A stretch of DNA of 64,000 bases. Origin: Clostridioides difficile. Its GTDB lineage: Bacteria; Bacillota; Clostridia; Peptostreptococcales; Peptostreptococcaceae. The position numbers were made by a program, and so were the translations under genes. Location of the stretch: positions 2,728,001-2,792,000 of the forward strand of contig CP103804.1 in NCBI GenBank assembly GCA_024919175.1. Reading direction: 5' to 3'. The notes below the pieces were generated by a model. That model did not search any database, was not told the DNA's origin, and worked only from the letters and a program-made list of their open reading frames with translations. How positions within the stretch are numbered: position 1 is the stretch's first letter; the number at the start of each line of letters is the position of its first letter. Positions 9,179-18,473 of the stretch are shown here, piece by piece.

Positions 9179-9622
9179 CTATATAGGTCTATTAAATTTC
9201 ACTTTTAAATTTTTATCATCTTGAACAAGGCTATAAGTATTGTCCCATTGCTCTTCTTCATTGCTTTTTTCAAAAACATCATATGGTGTTTTTGCATTTT
9301 TGTTATTAGAATTTTCTTCTTTTCTATCTAGTGTACTATTTTTCACTTCAGAAACAGTATTTTGTTCTCCATCTGTCTCTTGTGCTTTTTCTCCTTTTAG
9401 CTCTTGAATTTTACTTTCAATATCTTTTATTTCTTTTTTTAAATCCGCTATTTTTGACTTAGCAATTTCACCATCAATACTTTTATTGTTTTTAACTTTC
9501 TCCAATTCTTCTTGTAATACTTTTTTTTGCTGTTCTAAACCTTGTATTTCACTTTGGTTCTTACTTGAACTATCTATATTAGATGTCCTTGGTGTTTGAC
9601 CACTCATACTTCCAATTTTCAT
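9179..9622 (-). CDS. FlxA-like coiled-coil protein
   Basis: This 147-residue soluble, very charged protein has a central coiled coil (about 25-85) with heptads such as LEQQKKVLQEELEKVKN and KIADLKKEIKDIESKIQEL. It is flanked by a Ser/Asn-rich N terminus and a disordered Glu/Asn-rich tail. The SEIQGLEQQKKVLQEEL pattern resembles the FlxA family, a poorly characterised group linked to flagellar regulation in E. coli. There is no signal peptide or membrane segment. The ATG follows a GGGGG ribosome binding site. It lies just after the two-component operon on the same strand (87-base gap), so co-expression is possible but not shown. Confidence 0.75.
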   Translation of the reverse strand: MKIGSMSGQTPRTSNIDSSSKNQSEIQGLEQQKKVLQEELEKVKNNKSIDGEIAKSKIADLKKEIKDIESKIQELKGEKAQETDGEQNTVSEVKNSTLDRKEENSNNKNAKTPYDVFEKSNEEEQWDNTYSLVQDDKNLKVKFNRPI

Positions 9623-9709
9623 TTTAGTAACCCCCTATCCATATATGTTAATTTTTTCATTTATATATACTCTTATTTACATATATAATATTGGTTACAT
9701 ACTCTATTT

Positions 9710-11092
9710 TCAAGTTAATTGTTCTGAAATGTCAGTATAGTGTAATGAAATAATTAGTAATATATTTATTTGAAAATAATCTGATGTATTCTCTATACTT
9801 ATAGCCCCTTGGTATTTCTTAGCAACCTCTTTTATATTTGAAATTCCTATCCCTGAACCACTTGTGTAATTATTTGATGCATTATAACTATTCCTTATTT
9901 CTATCATAAAAAATCCACCATCTCGTTTTGTCGATATTTTTAAATATCTATTTTGCTTGTCTACAAGTTTACAAGCTTTAATTGCATTGTCAATAGCATT
10001 AGCAAATACTATACAGAAGTCAAAATCATTTATATTACTATCACTTGGTATAATTACGTCACAATCCACCTGTATTCCTAATTGTTTTGCTATGCTTAAT
10101 TTATTGTTGAAAAGGGCATCAATTACAACATTTCCTGTATTACAAGAAAATGATAGGTCACTAGTTATTTTTTCAAGTTTATTTAAATACTCTTGTGCTT
10201 TTAAAATTTCCCCTCTTTTTAGCAATCCATTTACAATGGCTAGATGATTGTTAAAATCATGCTTAAAAGACATTGTTTGTGACAATCGAGATTTTGCTTC
10301 CTCAATGTAATTTTTCTGAGAATGAATTTGTTGATTTAAAATTGCCTTATTTTGTTCTTCTTTTAAATATTGCATCAATTTCTTAAACTCAGATAAAGAG
10401 AAAAAAACACATATAATTCCAATTGAAGAAAAAATAAAAGCTTGAACTTCTTTAGTAAGAGATGTATTCATTAATAATTTTGCAGTTTGAAGTTTTGTAT
10501 CGATATCCATGATTGAACTTGAATAGCCCGTATTCTCAAACGATTGCCAAAATAATATTATGAGTAACAATGGAGTTATCAAAATGATTGAATACCTATC
10601 AAATTTTACAGCTTTAATGTTAAACTTTTTAGCACTATACCAATATATAAATCCAGCGATTATAACTGTAATAAAAAATGAAATCTCCATATTTACAATA
10701 AATTTATAAATAGTTATATCTGTATTATTTATAGATAATATGTAATTAAATGGTGCTATAAATCCATATGCTAACTGCTCAATTACATATACCAATAGAG
10801 ATAGTACTATAGATAATACTATAGATTGTTTTATAACATACTTTGAAAATAAGAAAGTCAGTAAAAAAAATATAAGCTGTGAATAAAACAAGTTATATAA
10901 ATTAAAATACGTATTTAGACTAATTGACAAGAATGATACTAACAAGTATAAAATACAGTGCCATAATTTTGACTTAGTATTTGTAAAACTAATTAGAAAA
11001 TAGTATTGTAATATAGCCATTAAACTCTTATCTATTACAAAAACGAATAAAATACTATACTCTAACAAATTATAAGAAGACAAATTAACCAT
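9710..11092 (-). CDS. AgrC-like sensor histidine kinase (GHKL)
   Basis: The 460-residue membrane kinase has about six N-terminal transmembrane segments (residues 10-230), a dimerisation helix with the phospho-acceptor-type motif FKHDFNNHLAIVNGLL (His near 280), and a GHKL ATPase domain with N box NAIDNAIKAC and G box GSGIGISNI. This is the HPK10 type that works with LytTR regulators, as in AgrC/AgrA. It starts one base after the stop of the response regulator gene, with AGGAGG embedded in that gene's end. No AgrB protease or AgrD peptide gene is visible nearby, so the ligand is unknown. Confidence 0.9.
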   Translation of the reverse strand: MVNLSSYNLLEYSILFVFVIDKSLMAILQYYFLISFTNTKSKLWHCILYLLVSFLSISLNTYFNLYNLFYSQLIFFLLTFLFSKYVIKQSIVLSIVLSLLVYVIEQLAYGFIAPFNYILSINNTDITIYKFIVNMEISFFITVIIAGFIYWYSAKKFNIKAVKFDRYSIILITPLLLIILFWQSFENTGYSSSIMDIDTKLQTAKLLMNTSLTKEVQAFIFSSIGIICVFFSLSEFKKLMQYLKEEQNKAILNQQIHSQKNYIEEAKSRLSQTMSFKHDFNNHLAIVNGLLKRGEILKAQEYLNKLEKITSDLSFSCNTGNVVIDALFNNKLSIAKQLGIQVDCDVIIPSDSNINDFDFCIVFANAIDNAIKACKLVDKQNRYLKISTKRDGGFFMIEIRNSYNASNNYTSGSGIGISNIKEVAKKYQGAISIENTSDYFQINILLIISLHYTDISEQLT

Positions 11093-11093
11093 G

Positions 11094-11801
11094 TTATCTC
11101 CTCCTATTTTTCATACTTTCAAGCATAGCTTCAGAAAATTCTTGTTGGCGCAATCTGGAAACAGGTATCATATCTCCATTTTCCATAACTACATTACCAT
11201 TTTCATAGCTATATACAGCTTGTAAATTAATTATATAACTACGATGACATCTAAAAAAATTTACTGGTAAACTTCTTTCTAGACTATCAATAGTTTCATA
11301 ATAATCAATAATTTCTTTTTTTAAATGTATGTAAATCTTTCTTTTTATAACTTCACAATATAAAATATCTGCTATTTTTAATCTCCAATATGAGTGCCCT
11401 TTTTGTATTGTTATATAATCTTTTTCATTACTCTCCAACTTTATAATTATTCTATCCATTGTCTTAGCTAGTTTTTCATTAGATAATGGTTTTATCAAAT
11501 AATTTATAGCATCTACTTCAAAAGCATCATATACAAATTCCTTTAAGACTGTCACAAAAACTATAAAACAATCATTATTGTATGACCTTAATTTTTTAGC
11601 TGCTTGTATTCCATTAATACCTTCCATTTGTATATCTAAAAAGATAATATCAAATACTTCATGGTTATATAATAAAGTCTCAGCTTTGTCAAAAAGTTCT
11701 ATATTATATAATAGATTATTTCTATTCATATATAGCTCTATATTTTCTTTTAAATCATTTAGCATATATGATTCATCATCACAAATAGCAATTGAAATCA
11801 A
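11094..11801 (-). CDS. LytTR-family response regulator (AgrA-like)
   Basis: The 235-residue response regulator has a receiver domain (acidic pair at DDE 8-10, phospho-acceptor Asp56 in IIFLDIQME) and a C-terminal LytTR DNA-binding domain (about 130-230, with FFRCHRSYIINL and a final SRLRQQEF). It is transcribed first, and its kinase follows immediately. The start is TTG at 11799-11801, downstream of GAAGGTG. LytTR proteins usually bind direct repeats upstream of their targets; the 314-base region upstream has two AAAGTTA elements that could serve, but this is weak. No target gene is obvious. Confidence 0.9.
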   Translation of the reverse strand: MISIAICDDESYMLNDLKENIELYMNRNNLLYNIELFDKAETLLYNHEVFDIIFLDIQMEGINGIQAAKKLRSYNNDCFIVFVTVLKEFVYDAFEVDAINYLIKPLSNEKLAKTMDRIIIKLESNEKDYITIQKGHSYWRLKIADILYCEVIKRKIYIHLKKEIIDYYETIDSLERSLPVNFFRCHRSYIINLQAVYSYENGNVVMENGDMIPVSRLRQQEFSEAMLESMKNRRR

Positions 11802-12115
11802 TATGTAACACCTTCTTTCTCATATTATTTTATTATATAAAGTTAACTTCTTTCATTCAATTAATCTGTTCTAATATGCTGAATATATGTTCCAAAGTTA
11901 ATAACTTTACTTTTCATAGTATATCTAATTTAAATTTATGTATCAATACTCTAAATTTAATTTTTCATTCTAGTAGATTTAATTTAAAAATACAAAAATA
12001 TATTCAATATTTTTAAATTGCTTAAAATTACTTAATAAAAAAAGATATCATGAAATAATTTTCAAAACCTATTTCATGACATCTATTTTAATTTCAGTGT
12101 TGTGTTATATTTTTA
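11802..12115. other. Intergenic region upstream of the LytTR operon
   Basis: It holds a terminator at 12040-12086 and two AAAGTTA-containing near-palindromes (11839-11848 and 11894-11908, about 55 bases apart) that might be LytTR sites. I see no peptide gene; the short plus-strand ORF across 11792-12016 lacks a convincing ribosome binding site. Confidence 0.4.
12040..12086 (-). terminator. Terminator of the reductase operon
   Basis: AAGATATCATGAAATA and TATTTCATGACATCT form a stem just after the grdB-like stop. On the minus strand it is followed by a run of seven T. Confidence 0.85.
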
Positions 12116-13423
12116 TTATTCAAATACTGTTTGACCTTCTACATCTTCTTTTAATGCATTTAAGGCTTTCAAAACTATATTCTTTCTAATTTTTTTACTT
12201 TCTTCTTCCCCTAGCTTTGGATTTCCAAGTGGGTATGGTATACCTACTGCTGGAACAATTCTATTTGCTCCTATTGTAAGTGATATTGGTACTACAGTAC
12301 AAACATGGACAACTGCTATGCCTGCTCTTTCAATCTCTTTTACCATCGTTGCTCCACAACGAGTACAAGTACCTCATGTAGATGTTAAAATTACAGCCTC
12401 TACTTTATCTTCTATCAATTTTTTAGAAAATTCTTCTCCAAATCTCTTAGAATTACCTACACTTGTTCCAGTACCTGTAGTAGTTATAAAGTAATTTGCC
12501 AATTCTCCAATTACACCATCTCTTTCAAATTCTCTAACTACATCTAATGGCACAACTAAGTTTGGATTTTCAAGTACATATGCTCTATCATAACCTCCAT
12601 GTATAGTTGTAAAATCTTTATTTGACATAGAATTCATGCCTGTTAAATCATAAATACCATACTTAGTAGCACTTGAAGATTCGATTTTATCTGGATTATC
12701 AGTTGGAACTATCCCTCCAGAAGTTACTAGTGCAAGTTTTATTTTAGATAAGTCTTTGATAGCCTCTACAGGTGTAACTCTATCAAATTCTGGCATTGGA
12801 TACTCAGTCTCGAATTTTTCTCCATTCATTTTCTTAACCAACATTTCAATTGCTCTTTCAGAACCTCTAAGTTCATGGAAGAAATTTTTTCTTATTCCTC
12901 TCATTATATATCCTTCTACTTCAGGAGGTCCTACTTCTTCATTCTTAACTAATTTAAGTCCTAGTCTTGACATTATTGGAACTACCTTTCTAAGACTAGC
13001 TGCTGAATTTCCGGTAGCTATTATGTGTAAATCTAGTTTAAACATATCTACACCTGGATTTTCTTTGTACATTCCTGTAATTACAGGAATATTTAGTTCT
13101 TCTTCAACTGCTTTACAAATAGTTCCACAGGCTACTCCATATCTACCTGCATTAAATGCTGGCCCTGCAATAAATAAATCAGGTTTCTCTTCTTTTATCA
13201 TTTTTAAAAGTTCTCTAGTAGCATCTTCAATATTTTCTCCAAAATATGTGTCTCCACAAATTACAGTTGAAACTATCTCCGCTTCATCTTTGAATTGACT
13301 TTGAAATGCCATTCCAGGCCCTACTACTCCACTTCTTTTTTCTGGCGGAATATCTGCTTTTTCTTCTCCTCCTATACCAGCAAAGAAATTATTTATATAG
13401 TGAACAACTCTGATTTTACTCAT
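12116..13423 (-). CDS. Selenocysteine-containing GrdB-like reductase subunit
   Basis: Read through the in-frame TGA at 12374-12376, this is a 435-residue protein of the GrdB/F/H family, the substrate-specific protein B of glycine, sarcosine or betaine reductase. The TGA falls at residue 350 in the context TST-U-GTCTRCG, the UxxCxxC redox motif of the family, and homology is continuous on both sides. Protein B binds substrate through the partner's pyruvoyl group and passes it to selenoprotein A, giving acetyl phosphate plus the released amine. The partner gene lies 85 bases upstream in the same operon. GrdA, GrdC and GrdD are not in the window and must come from elsewhere. The exact substrate cannot be assigned. 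An ordinary ORF caller would split this into two genes. Confidence 0.93.
12347..12376 (-). promoter_or_regulatory. Sec TGA codon with candidate bacterial SECIS hairpin
   Basis: TGA at 12374-12376 is followed 12 bases later on the minus strand by a small perfect hairpin, CGTTG-TGGAG-CAACG (12347-12361). The position is right for a bacterial SECIS element recognised by SelB. The fold is my reading, not a computed structure. Confidence 0.7.
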
Positions 13424-13508
13424 ATCTTAATCCTCCAAATCACTTTATAGTTATTACATCAATTAAATTAATAATCGTATTAACAATAACCTATACTCAA
13501 ATATTTAT

Positions 13509-14795
13509 TTAATAATATCTTGCTGTCAAATGATTATAACCATTTGCTATAGTTGATGCTATTATAATCTGTAATTCTGCATCCATACTTCCATCATCAT
13601 TTAAGCATCCTTTATATCCACCAATCATCATTTCTACATAATCCAAAGTTCCTATAATTTTTTCCATAGCAGGAAAATGGACTACTAAGTTTCCCTGACC
13701 ACAAGAAACAAGTGCATCTGCCTCTTTAGTAGCGTCTGCTATAGATTGACTTTTTCCATCTTTTCCAGGAAACTCATCAGTTATTAAAACCACACTTGCT
13801 CCAACTTCACTACACTTTCTACAATTCATCATAAGGTCAGTGTCTGGATTTCCGTATCCTTCTTCTGTTACTAATACTCCATCAACACCTAAAAATTCTA
13901 CTAACTTTGCAACCATATCAGAACTTCTTTCTTTGTCGACTAAAAATACGTTTTCATTAGTTAAAATTACACCTATAAAATTTAAGTCTTTTCCATGTCT
14001 TTTATACAAATCATGTATAACTGGATTATTTAAGTGGTGAAAAGTAGTCACTTTATCGCATGGTGCAACACAATTTCCAGATATTATAGCTCCATCCATT
14101 ATTTCAGTCGGATACATAAATGTTGGGACTATTTGCTTAGCATCAACTCCATAATAATAAGTATCATGTAAAAGTCCCTGTGATTGCAACATATGGACAT
14201 ATGCTACTGTTGGTAGGTCTGGATATTCTTTCACTTGTTTTAATAATGGTTTTGTTTCATATACTACTATTTCATCTGGTTCAATTTCCTTGCCTGCTTC
14301 TCCTATATACGCACCTATCTTTAATCCAGCTATTCTAGCCGCTTCTTCATAATCATGAGTTTCTATGCCATCTTTTGCCTTTATAACAATACATACATTA
14401 TTTGTTTTTGAAAAAGGTGTGTATTTAGCAGTAAGACCACTCATATCAATTACACCTTCCTGAAATCCAACTATATTTCCACAAGTTATAACACAAGCTC
14501 CTGAAAGTACATGAGTTCTTCCACTTCCTACAGTCTTTACTTTGTTAATAATTCCAGGAAATATTTTGCTTTCATCTCCAACTTTAACCCTAGGTTCTAT
14601 GACATCTTTAACTGGTGCTATTCTTATTGATTCGCCAGGTCTTGCAAGTTCAACATTCACACCTACAATTCTTTCATCTTCTAAAGCTATATGCTCTATT
14701 TCTTTACTATTCACATATAATATGCCATCTTTTACTTCCGTTTTTTCGCCAAATTCAACATTCTTTATAAATATATTCCCTAGCTCTAGCTTCAT
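13509..14795 (-). CDS. GrdE-like proprotein, pyruvoyl subunit of reductase protein B
   Basis: This 428-residue proprotein of the GrdE/G/I family is cleaved autocatalytically at an Asn-Cys bond to make two chains, the second with an N-terminal pyruvoyl group that forms a Schiff base with the amino substrate. The cleavage site is present at Asn241-Cys242 (SGNCVAPCDK), the position described for the family. It is the first gene of the sigma-54-type operon, with GGGGG nine bases before its ATG, and it precedes the selenoprotein subunit. Substrate could be glycine, sarcosine, betaine or another N-substituted glycine. The sequence alone does not decide this, and the linked permease and sensor suggest an inducible, specific substrate. 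Confidence 0.92.
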   Translation of the reverse strand: MKLELGNIFIKNVEFGEKTEVKDGILYVNSKEIEHIALEDERIVGVNVELARPGESIRIAPVKDVIEPRVKVGDESKIFPGIINKVKTVGSGRTHVLSGACVITCGNIVGFQEGVIDMSGLTAKYTPFSKTNNVCIVIKAKDGIETHDYEEAARIAGLKIGAYIGEAGKEIEPDEIVVYETKPLLKQVKEYPDLPTVAYVHMLQSQGLLHDTYYYGVDAKQIVPTFMYPTEIMDGAIISGNCVAPCDKVTTFHHLNNPVIHDLYKRHGKDLNFIGVILTNENVFLVDKERSSDMVAKLVEFLGVDGVLVTEEGYGNPDTDLMMNCRKCSEVGASVVLITDEFPGKDGKSQSIADATKEADALVSCGQGNLVVHFPAMEKIIGTLDYVEMMIGGYKGCLNDDGSMDAELQIIIASTIANGYNHLTARYY

Positions 14796-14863
14796 ATGAA
14801 AATCCCCCTTAATACATTTAATCGCAATTAGAAATATTTATTATTACGTTTATTTATATACAA

Positions 14864-14879
14864 AGCATTTTATATGCCA
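14864..14879 (-). promoter_or_regulatory. Sigma-54 (-24/-12) promoter of the reductase operon
   Basis: On the minus strand TGGCATATAAAATGCT has GG and GC separated by exactly ten bases and matches TGGCA at -24 and TGC at -12. Transcription would start near 14852, about 57 bases before the grdE-like ATG. Confidence 0.75.
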
Positions 14880-14994
14880 ATTATTTAAAATCTAGTTTTT
14901 TATGTTGATGATATAGATATTTTTATTTTTTACTTATATAAACATTGAATTTACCTATAATTATTGCAAGTCTTAATTTTTAAAATTATAATAA

Positions 14995-15027
14995 AAAAGA
15001 TAAGTAGAATCTTTCTACTTATCTTTT
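14995..15027 (-). terminator. Terminator of the NtrC-type activator gene
   Basis: A perfect 15-bp stem (14995-15009 with 15013-15027) and a three-base loop, followed on the minus strand by T-rich sequence. Confidence 0.85.
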
Positions 15028-15035
15028 AATAATTG

Positions 15036-15076
15036 TGAGAAATTTTTTGCTCAGCATATGAGAAATTTTTTGCTCA
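15036..15076 (-). promoter_or_regulatory. Tandem upstream activator sites for the sigma-54 regulator
   Basis: Two identical 18-bp copies of TGAGAAATTTTTTGCTCA (15036-15053 and 15059-15076), 23 bp apart, each an imperfect palindrome TGAGnAA-N4-TTnCTCA. They lie 157-212 bp upstream of the -24 element, the usual range for enhancer sites, and overlap the 3' end of the activator gene. Confidence 0.7.
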
Positions 15077-16399
15077 TTTAATATTATATTCTGATATTTT
15101 ATTAGTTAATTGTCTTCTGCTAATCTCCAATTTTTTTGCTGTATTTGAAATATTATTTCCACATAGAGATAGAACCTTTTCAATATATTCACACTCAAAT
15201 TCTTTTCTTATTTCTCTTAGAGGTCTAATACTTATTTTATCATCTATGTTTATATTGTTTGATATTAAGTTCAAATTGTCTTTTGATAACTTGCTTCCTT
15301 CACTTAAAACTACTAACCTATTGATTATATTTTTTAGTTCTCTTATATTCCCTGGATAATCGTAATTTATTAGAAAATCTACTACTTCTTTATCAATTGA
15401 GGATATTTTTTTATCATGTTCAATCTGGTATTTATTTAAAAAAAAGTCTATAAGTGTATTTAAATCCTCTCTTCTATTTCTTAAAGGTGGTATAGTTATT
15501 GTTATTGTACTTATTCTATAAAAAAAATCTTCTCTTATATTGCCATTTAACATTTCTATTTTAGGTTCTTTATTCATTGCACAAATTAATCTAAAGTCAA
15601 CTTTAATAGACTTATTACTTCCTATTCTCTCTATAGATTTTTCTTCAAGTGTCCTTAACAATTTTACTTGCACATTTAAAGGTATATCACCTATTTCATC
15701 TAAAAATAAAGTACCCTTATTTGAAAGTTCAAATCTACCTTTCCTATTATCTACTGCTCCAGTAAAAGAACCTTTTTCATGTCCAAATAACTCAGACTCC
15801 AATAAATTTTCGGAAAAAGAACAACAGTTTACAGGTACAAATATTTCATTTCTTCTTGGGCTTAGACTATGTATATATCTAGCTAAAACATCTTTTCCTA
15901 CTCCAGATTCTCCAAGAATTAGTATATTTACATCTTTACAGGCAGCTTTTTCTGCGATTTTTATTATATTATTAAAACCCTTATTTTTAGATTCTAAAGT
16001 AAAGTCCAAATTATTTTTTTGTGTACAAACCACTTCTTTTTCTATTTTTACTTTTTCTATTTCTTCTAATAAAGTTTCAATAGGATTGCTTTTTATAAAA
16101 TAAGATAAAGCTCCTCTTTTCATGGCTTCAACTGCATTTTCAATACTTCCATATCCAGTAACTAATATAACTTCTATATTTTTATTAATAGCTTTAATTT
16201 TATCTAAAAGTTGTACTCCATCCATGTTTTTCATCATAACATCAGATAAAATCAAATCGTAATTCTTATCTTTCTTAATAATACTTATAGCTTCCTCTCC
16301 ACTTAGTGCTATATTTACCACATAGCCATTCTTTTGCAAAATTTTTTTCATTATTGTTCCATACTCTAGTTCATCATCAACTACTAGTATTTTCATCAT
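15074..16399 (-). CDS. NtrC-family sigma-54-dependent response regulator
   Basis: The 441-residue enhancer-binding protein has a receiver domain (phospho-acceptor Asp53 in LILSDVMM), an AAA+ domain with Walker A GESGVGKD (163-170), a GSFTGA sigma-54 contact loop (210-215, Ser instead of the usual Ala) and Walker B LFLDEIGD (231-238). A Fis-type helix-turn-helix ends the protein (NISNTAKKLEISRRQL). It overlaps the upstream kinase gene by four bases, so they are translationally coupled. The tandem palindromes at its 3' end and the -24/-12 promoter ahead of the grdE-like gene make that reductase operon its most likely target. Confidence 0.95.
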   Translation of the reverse strand: MMKILVVDDELEYGTIMKKILQKNGYVVNIALSGEEAISIIKKDKNYDLILSDVMMKNMDGVQLLDKIKAINKNIEVILVTGYGSIENAVEAMKRGALSYFIKSNPIETLLEEIEKVKIEKEVVCTQKNNLDFTLESKNKGFNNIIKIAEKAACKDVNILILGESGVGKDVLARYIHSLSPRRNEIFVPVNCCSFSENLLESELFGHEKGSFTGAVDNRKGRFELSNKGTLFLDEIGDIPLNVQVKLLRTLEEKSIERIGSNKSIKVDFRLICAMNKEPKIEMLNGNIREDFFYRISTITITIPPLRNRREDLNTLIDFFLNKYQIEHDKKISSIDKEVVDFLINYDYPGNIRELKNIINRLVVLSEGSKLSKDNLNLISNNINIDDKISIRPLREIRKEFECEYIEKVLSLCGNNISNTAKKLEISRRQLTNKISEYNIK

Positions 16400-18390
16400 A
16401 TAGTCACCTCTTTATTTAGCGGAATTTTTATATAAAAGCAAGTACCAATTCCCAATTGACTTTTTACACTTATATCTCCATTATTCTTTTTAATCTCATT
16501 ATATGTAATGTATAAACCTAATCCAGTTCCTTCACCAATTGGCTTTGTAGTATAAAAAGGATTAAATATATCTTTTAAAACGCTTTCTTTTATACCATCA
16601 CCATTGTCTTTAAAATCTATAAATAAACAACTCTCTTTCACATAACAATTTATAATAATTTTGCCATCTTCATGTACTGCATCTACTGAATTAGATATTA
16701 AATTTATAAATACGTGTTTCAAAGACTCTCCATTTATGTAACACACTAAATCTTTCCTACAGTTTATCTTTATTTCAACATTTTTTAACTGTAAAACTTT
16801 ATACTGAAGTTTTACTATATTTTCAATAAAATTTCTTATATTTATATTTTCTAAACTATCGTCTGATATTCTTGCAAAATTTAATAAGTTCGTTATTATA
16901 TTACTCGCTCTATCTACATTACTTTCTATTGATTTTACACAATCTCTTACCTCTTCTATAGTAACATTATCTTTTAAAAGATAACAATTATTTCTTATTA
17001 TTCCTAGAGGATTTCTTATTTCATGTGCTACTCCAGAAGCTAACTGTCCTATAGATATCATTTTATTATCTCTAAGTAGTTTTGCTTCTATTATTTTATC
17101 ATTAGTTATGTCTTTAATCAGAGCTACTATATATTCAATATTATTTTTTTTATACTCTACAGGAAAGGTACTTATTTTTAAAATCTTATTACTAAATTCT
17201 ATTTCACTTGTTTTATGTGTATTTTCAGAAAATGTACTTTCAATAATATTTTTTATTATGTCAATCAGTTCTTCTTTTTTATATTGTATCTCACTGATAA
17301 AATCATAAAATACTTTATTTGATTCAACTATATTGTAACTCTCATCTATAAGCATTATTATGTCTGTGATACTATTAAATGTAGCCTCTAATGCCTTTTT
17401 ATTTTCTATTACTTCTTCTGTTTTACTTTTTATTTCTATTTTTAGTAAATATGTATAACTATAAAAAATATAAATAGATATCAAAATTATGCCTATAAAA
17501 ATATAAATGCTTGGTATGATTCCTCTATCATATAATACCTCATCAATTTCATTATATATAGAATACCATTTTTTATTTAAATCTTTATATACACCATTTT
17601 TCTGAAGTCTAAAAATTCCCTTGTTTAAAATACCAACTAATTCTTCATATTGTTTAGGCACAGCAAGAACTGCCTTTTTGGTATAAATAGGAGTATTTAA
17701 AACATTGTATTTATCTGAGAGTTCATAGTTTATTAAATAATATTGTAATACTGGCTCATCACCAACAACTGCATCTACTTTGCCTGACATTAAATAATTG
17801 ACTCCAGTTTTTATATCTGGAGTCAACACAATATCTATATTATCAACTCTTTGTTTTAAAAAGTTTATAGAATAGTCACCCTCTGGTATTGCTATTGTTT
17901 TTCCTTTTAAATCTCTATAACTATTTATATTCTGTAATTTTTTATCTTTTAATATATTTGCACTCAATGTATAAATTGGGTCAGTAAATATAAACTTATT
18001 TTCTCTTTCTTTTGATGGAATTAAGTCAAAAAATCTTATACTATCATCCACTGGATTTATAAAGGATTCTTTCCACCATGTATTTGGTTTAAAATAGAAA
18101 TCTCTACCTATTTGGATTGATAGGGAATTAATTAAATCAACAACAATTCCCTTGTATTGACCATCTTCTTGACCTTTGTATCTAAGAGGGGGAGAACTCT
18201 GGTCAGAGCTATAAACTAAATTTTCATGTTTTTTTAGCCATTGTTTTTCCTCTTCTGTAAATGGAAGTGATTTCTTAACATATTCAAATATATTCAAATT
18301 ATACTCCATACCTACATACATATTTGTGAGTGAAACTACAACTAACAATGAATAAATAATCCCTATAATTACTATCTTTTTTTTATTCAC
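16396..18390 (-). CDS. Hybrid-sensing histidine kinase with extracellular SBP_bac_3 domain
   Basis: The 664-residue membrane kinase has TM1 at about 5-25, an extracytoplasmic amino-acid-type solute-binding domain (about 50-280, SBP_bac_3/PBPb), TM2 at about 292-312, a PAS domain (about 332-430), a HisKA domain with phospho-acceptor His456 (GVAHEIRNPLG), and HATPase_c with N box NLISNSVDAV and G boxes DNGDGI and GEGTGLGLY. SBP_bac_3 domains usually bind amino acids or related small amines. Together with the coupled NtrC-type regulator this suggests direct sensing of the external substrate of the nearby reductase. The ligand is inferred, not shown. Confidence 0.93.
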   Translation of the reverse strand: MNKKKIVIIGIIYSLLVVVSLTNMYVGMEYNLNIFEYVKKSLPFTEEEKQWLKKHENLVYSSDQSSPPLRYKGQEDGQYKGIVVDLINSLSIQIGRDFYFKPNTWWKESFINPVDDSIRFFDLIPSKERENKFIFTDPIYTLSANILKDKKLQNINSYRDLKGKTIAIPEGDYSINFLKQRVDNIDIVLTPDIKTGVNYLMSGKVDAVVGDEPVLQYYLINYELSDKYNVLNTPIYTKKAVLAVPKQYEELVGILNKGIFRLQKNGVYKDLNKKWYSIYNEIDEVLYDRGIIPSIYIFIGIILISIYIFYSYTYLLKIEIKSKTEEVIENKKALEATFNSITDIIMLIDESYNIVESNKVFYDFISEIQYKKEELIDIIKNIIESTFSENTHKTSEIEFSNKILKISTFPVEYKKNNIEYIVALIKDITNDKIIEAKLLRDNKMISIGQLASGVAHEIRNPLGIIRNNCYLLKDNVTIEEVRDCVKSIESNVDRASNIITNLLNFARISDDSLENINIRNFIENIVKLQYKVLQLKNVEIKINCRKDLVCYINGESLKHVFINLISNSVDAVHEDGKIIINCYVKESCLFIDFKDNGDGIKESVLKDIFNPFYTTKPIGEGTGLGLYITYNEIKKNNGDISVKSQLGIGTCFYIKIPLNKEVTI

Positions 18391-18473
18391 CTTAAAACTC
18401 CAATCTTTCTTTTTTATATAAATTCAATATTTAATAACAAAATCCTACTTTTTTCATTAAATATTTATATTTA

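Noticed and set aside
11792..12016. A 74-codon ORF that might encode an AgrD-like peptide
   Set aside because: No ribosome site, no AgrD-like thiolactone motif and no AgrB nearby.
12116..12376. grdB-like gene as a pseudogene broken by TGA
   Set aside because: The stop is TGA exactly at the selenocysteine of UxxCxxC, with intact coding sequence after it and a hairpin in SECIS position.
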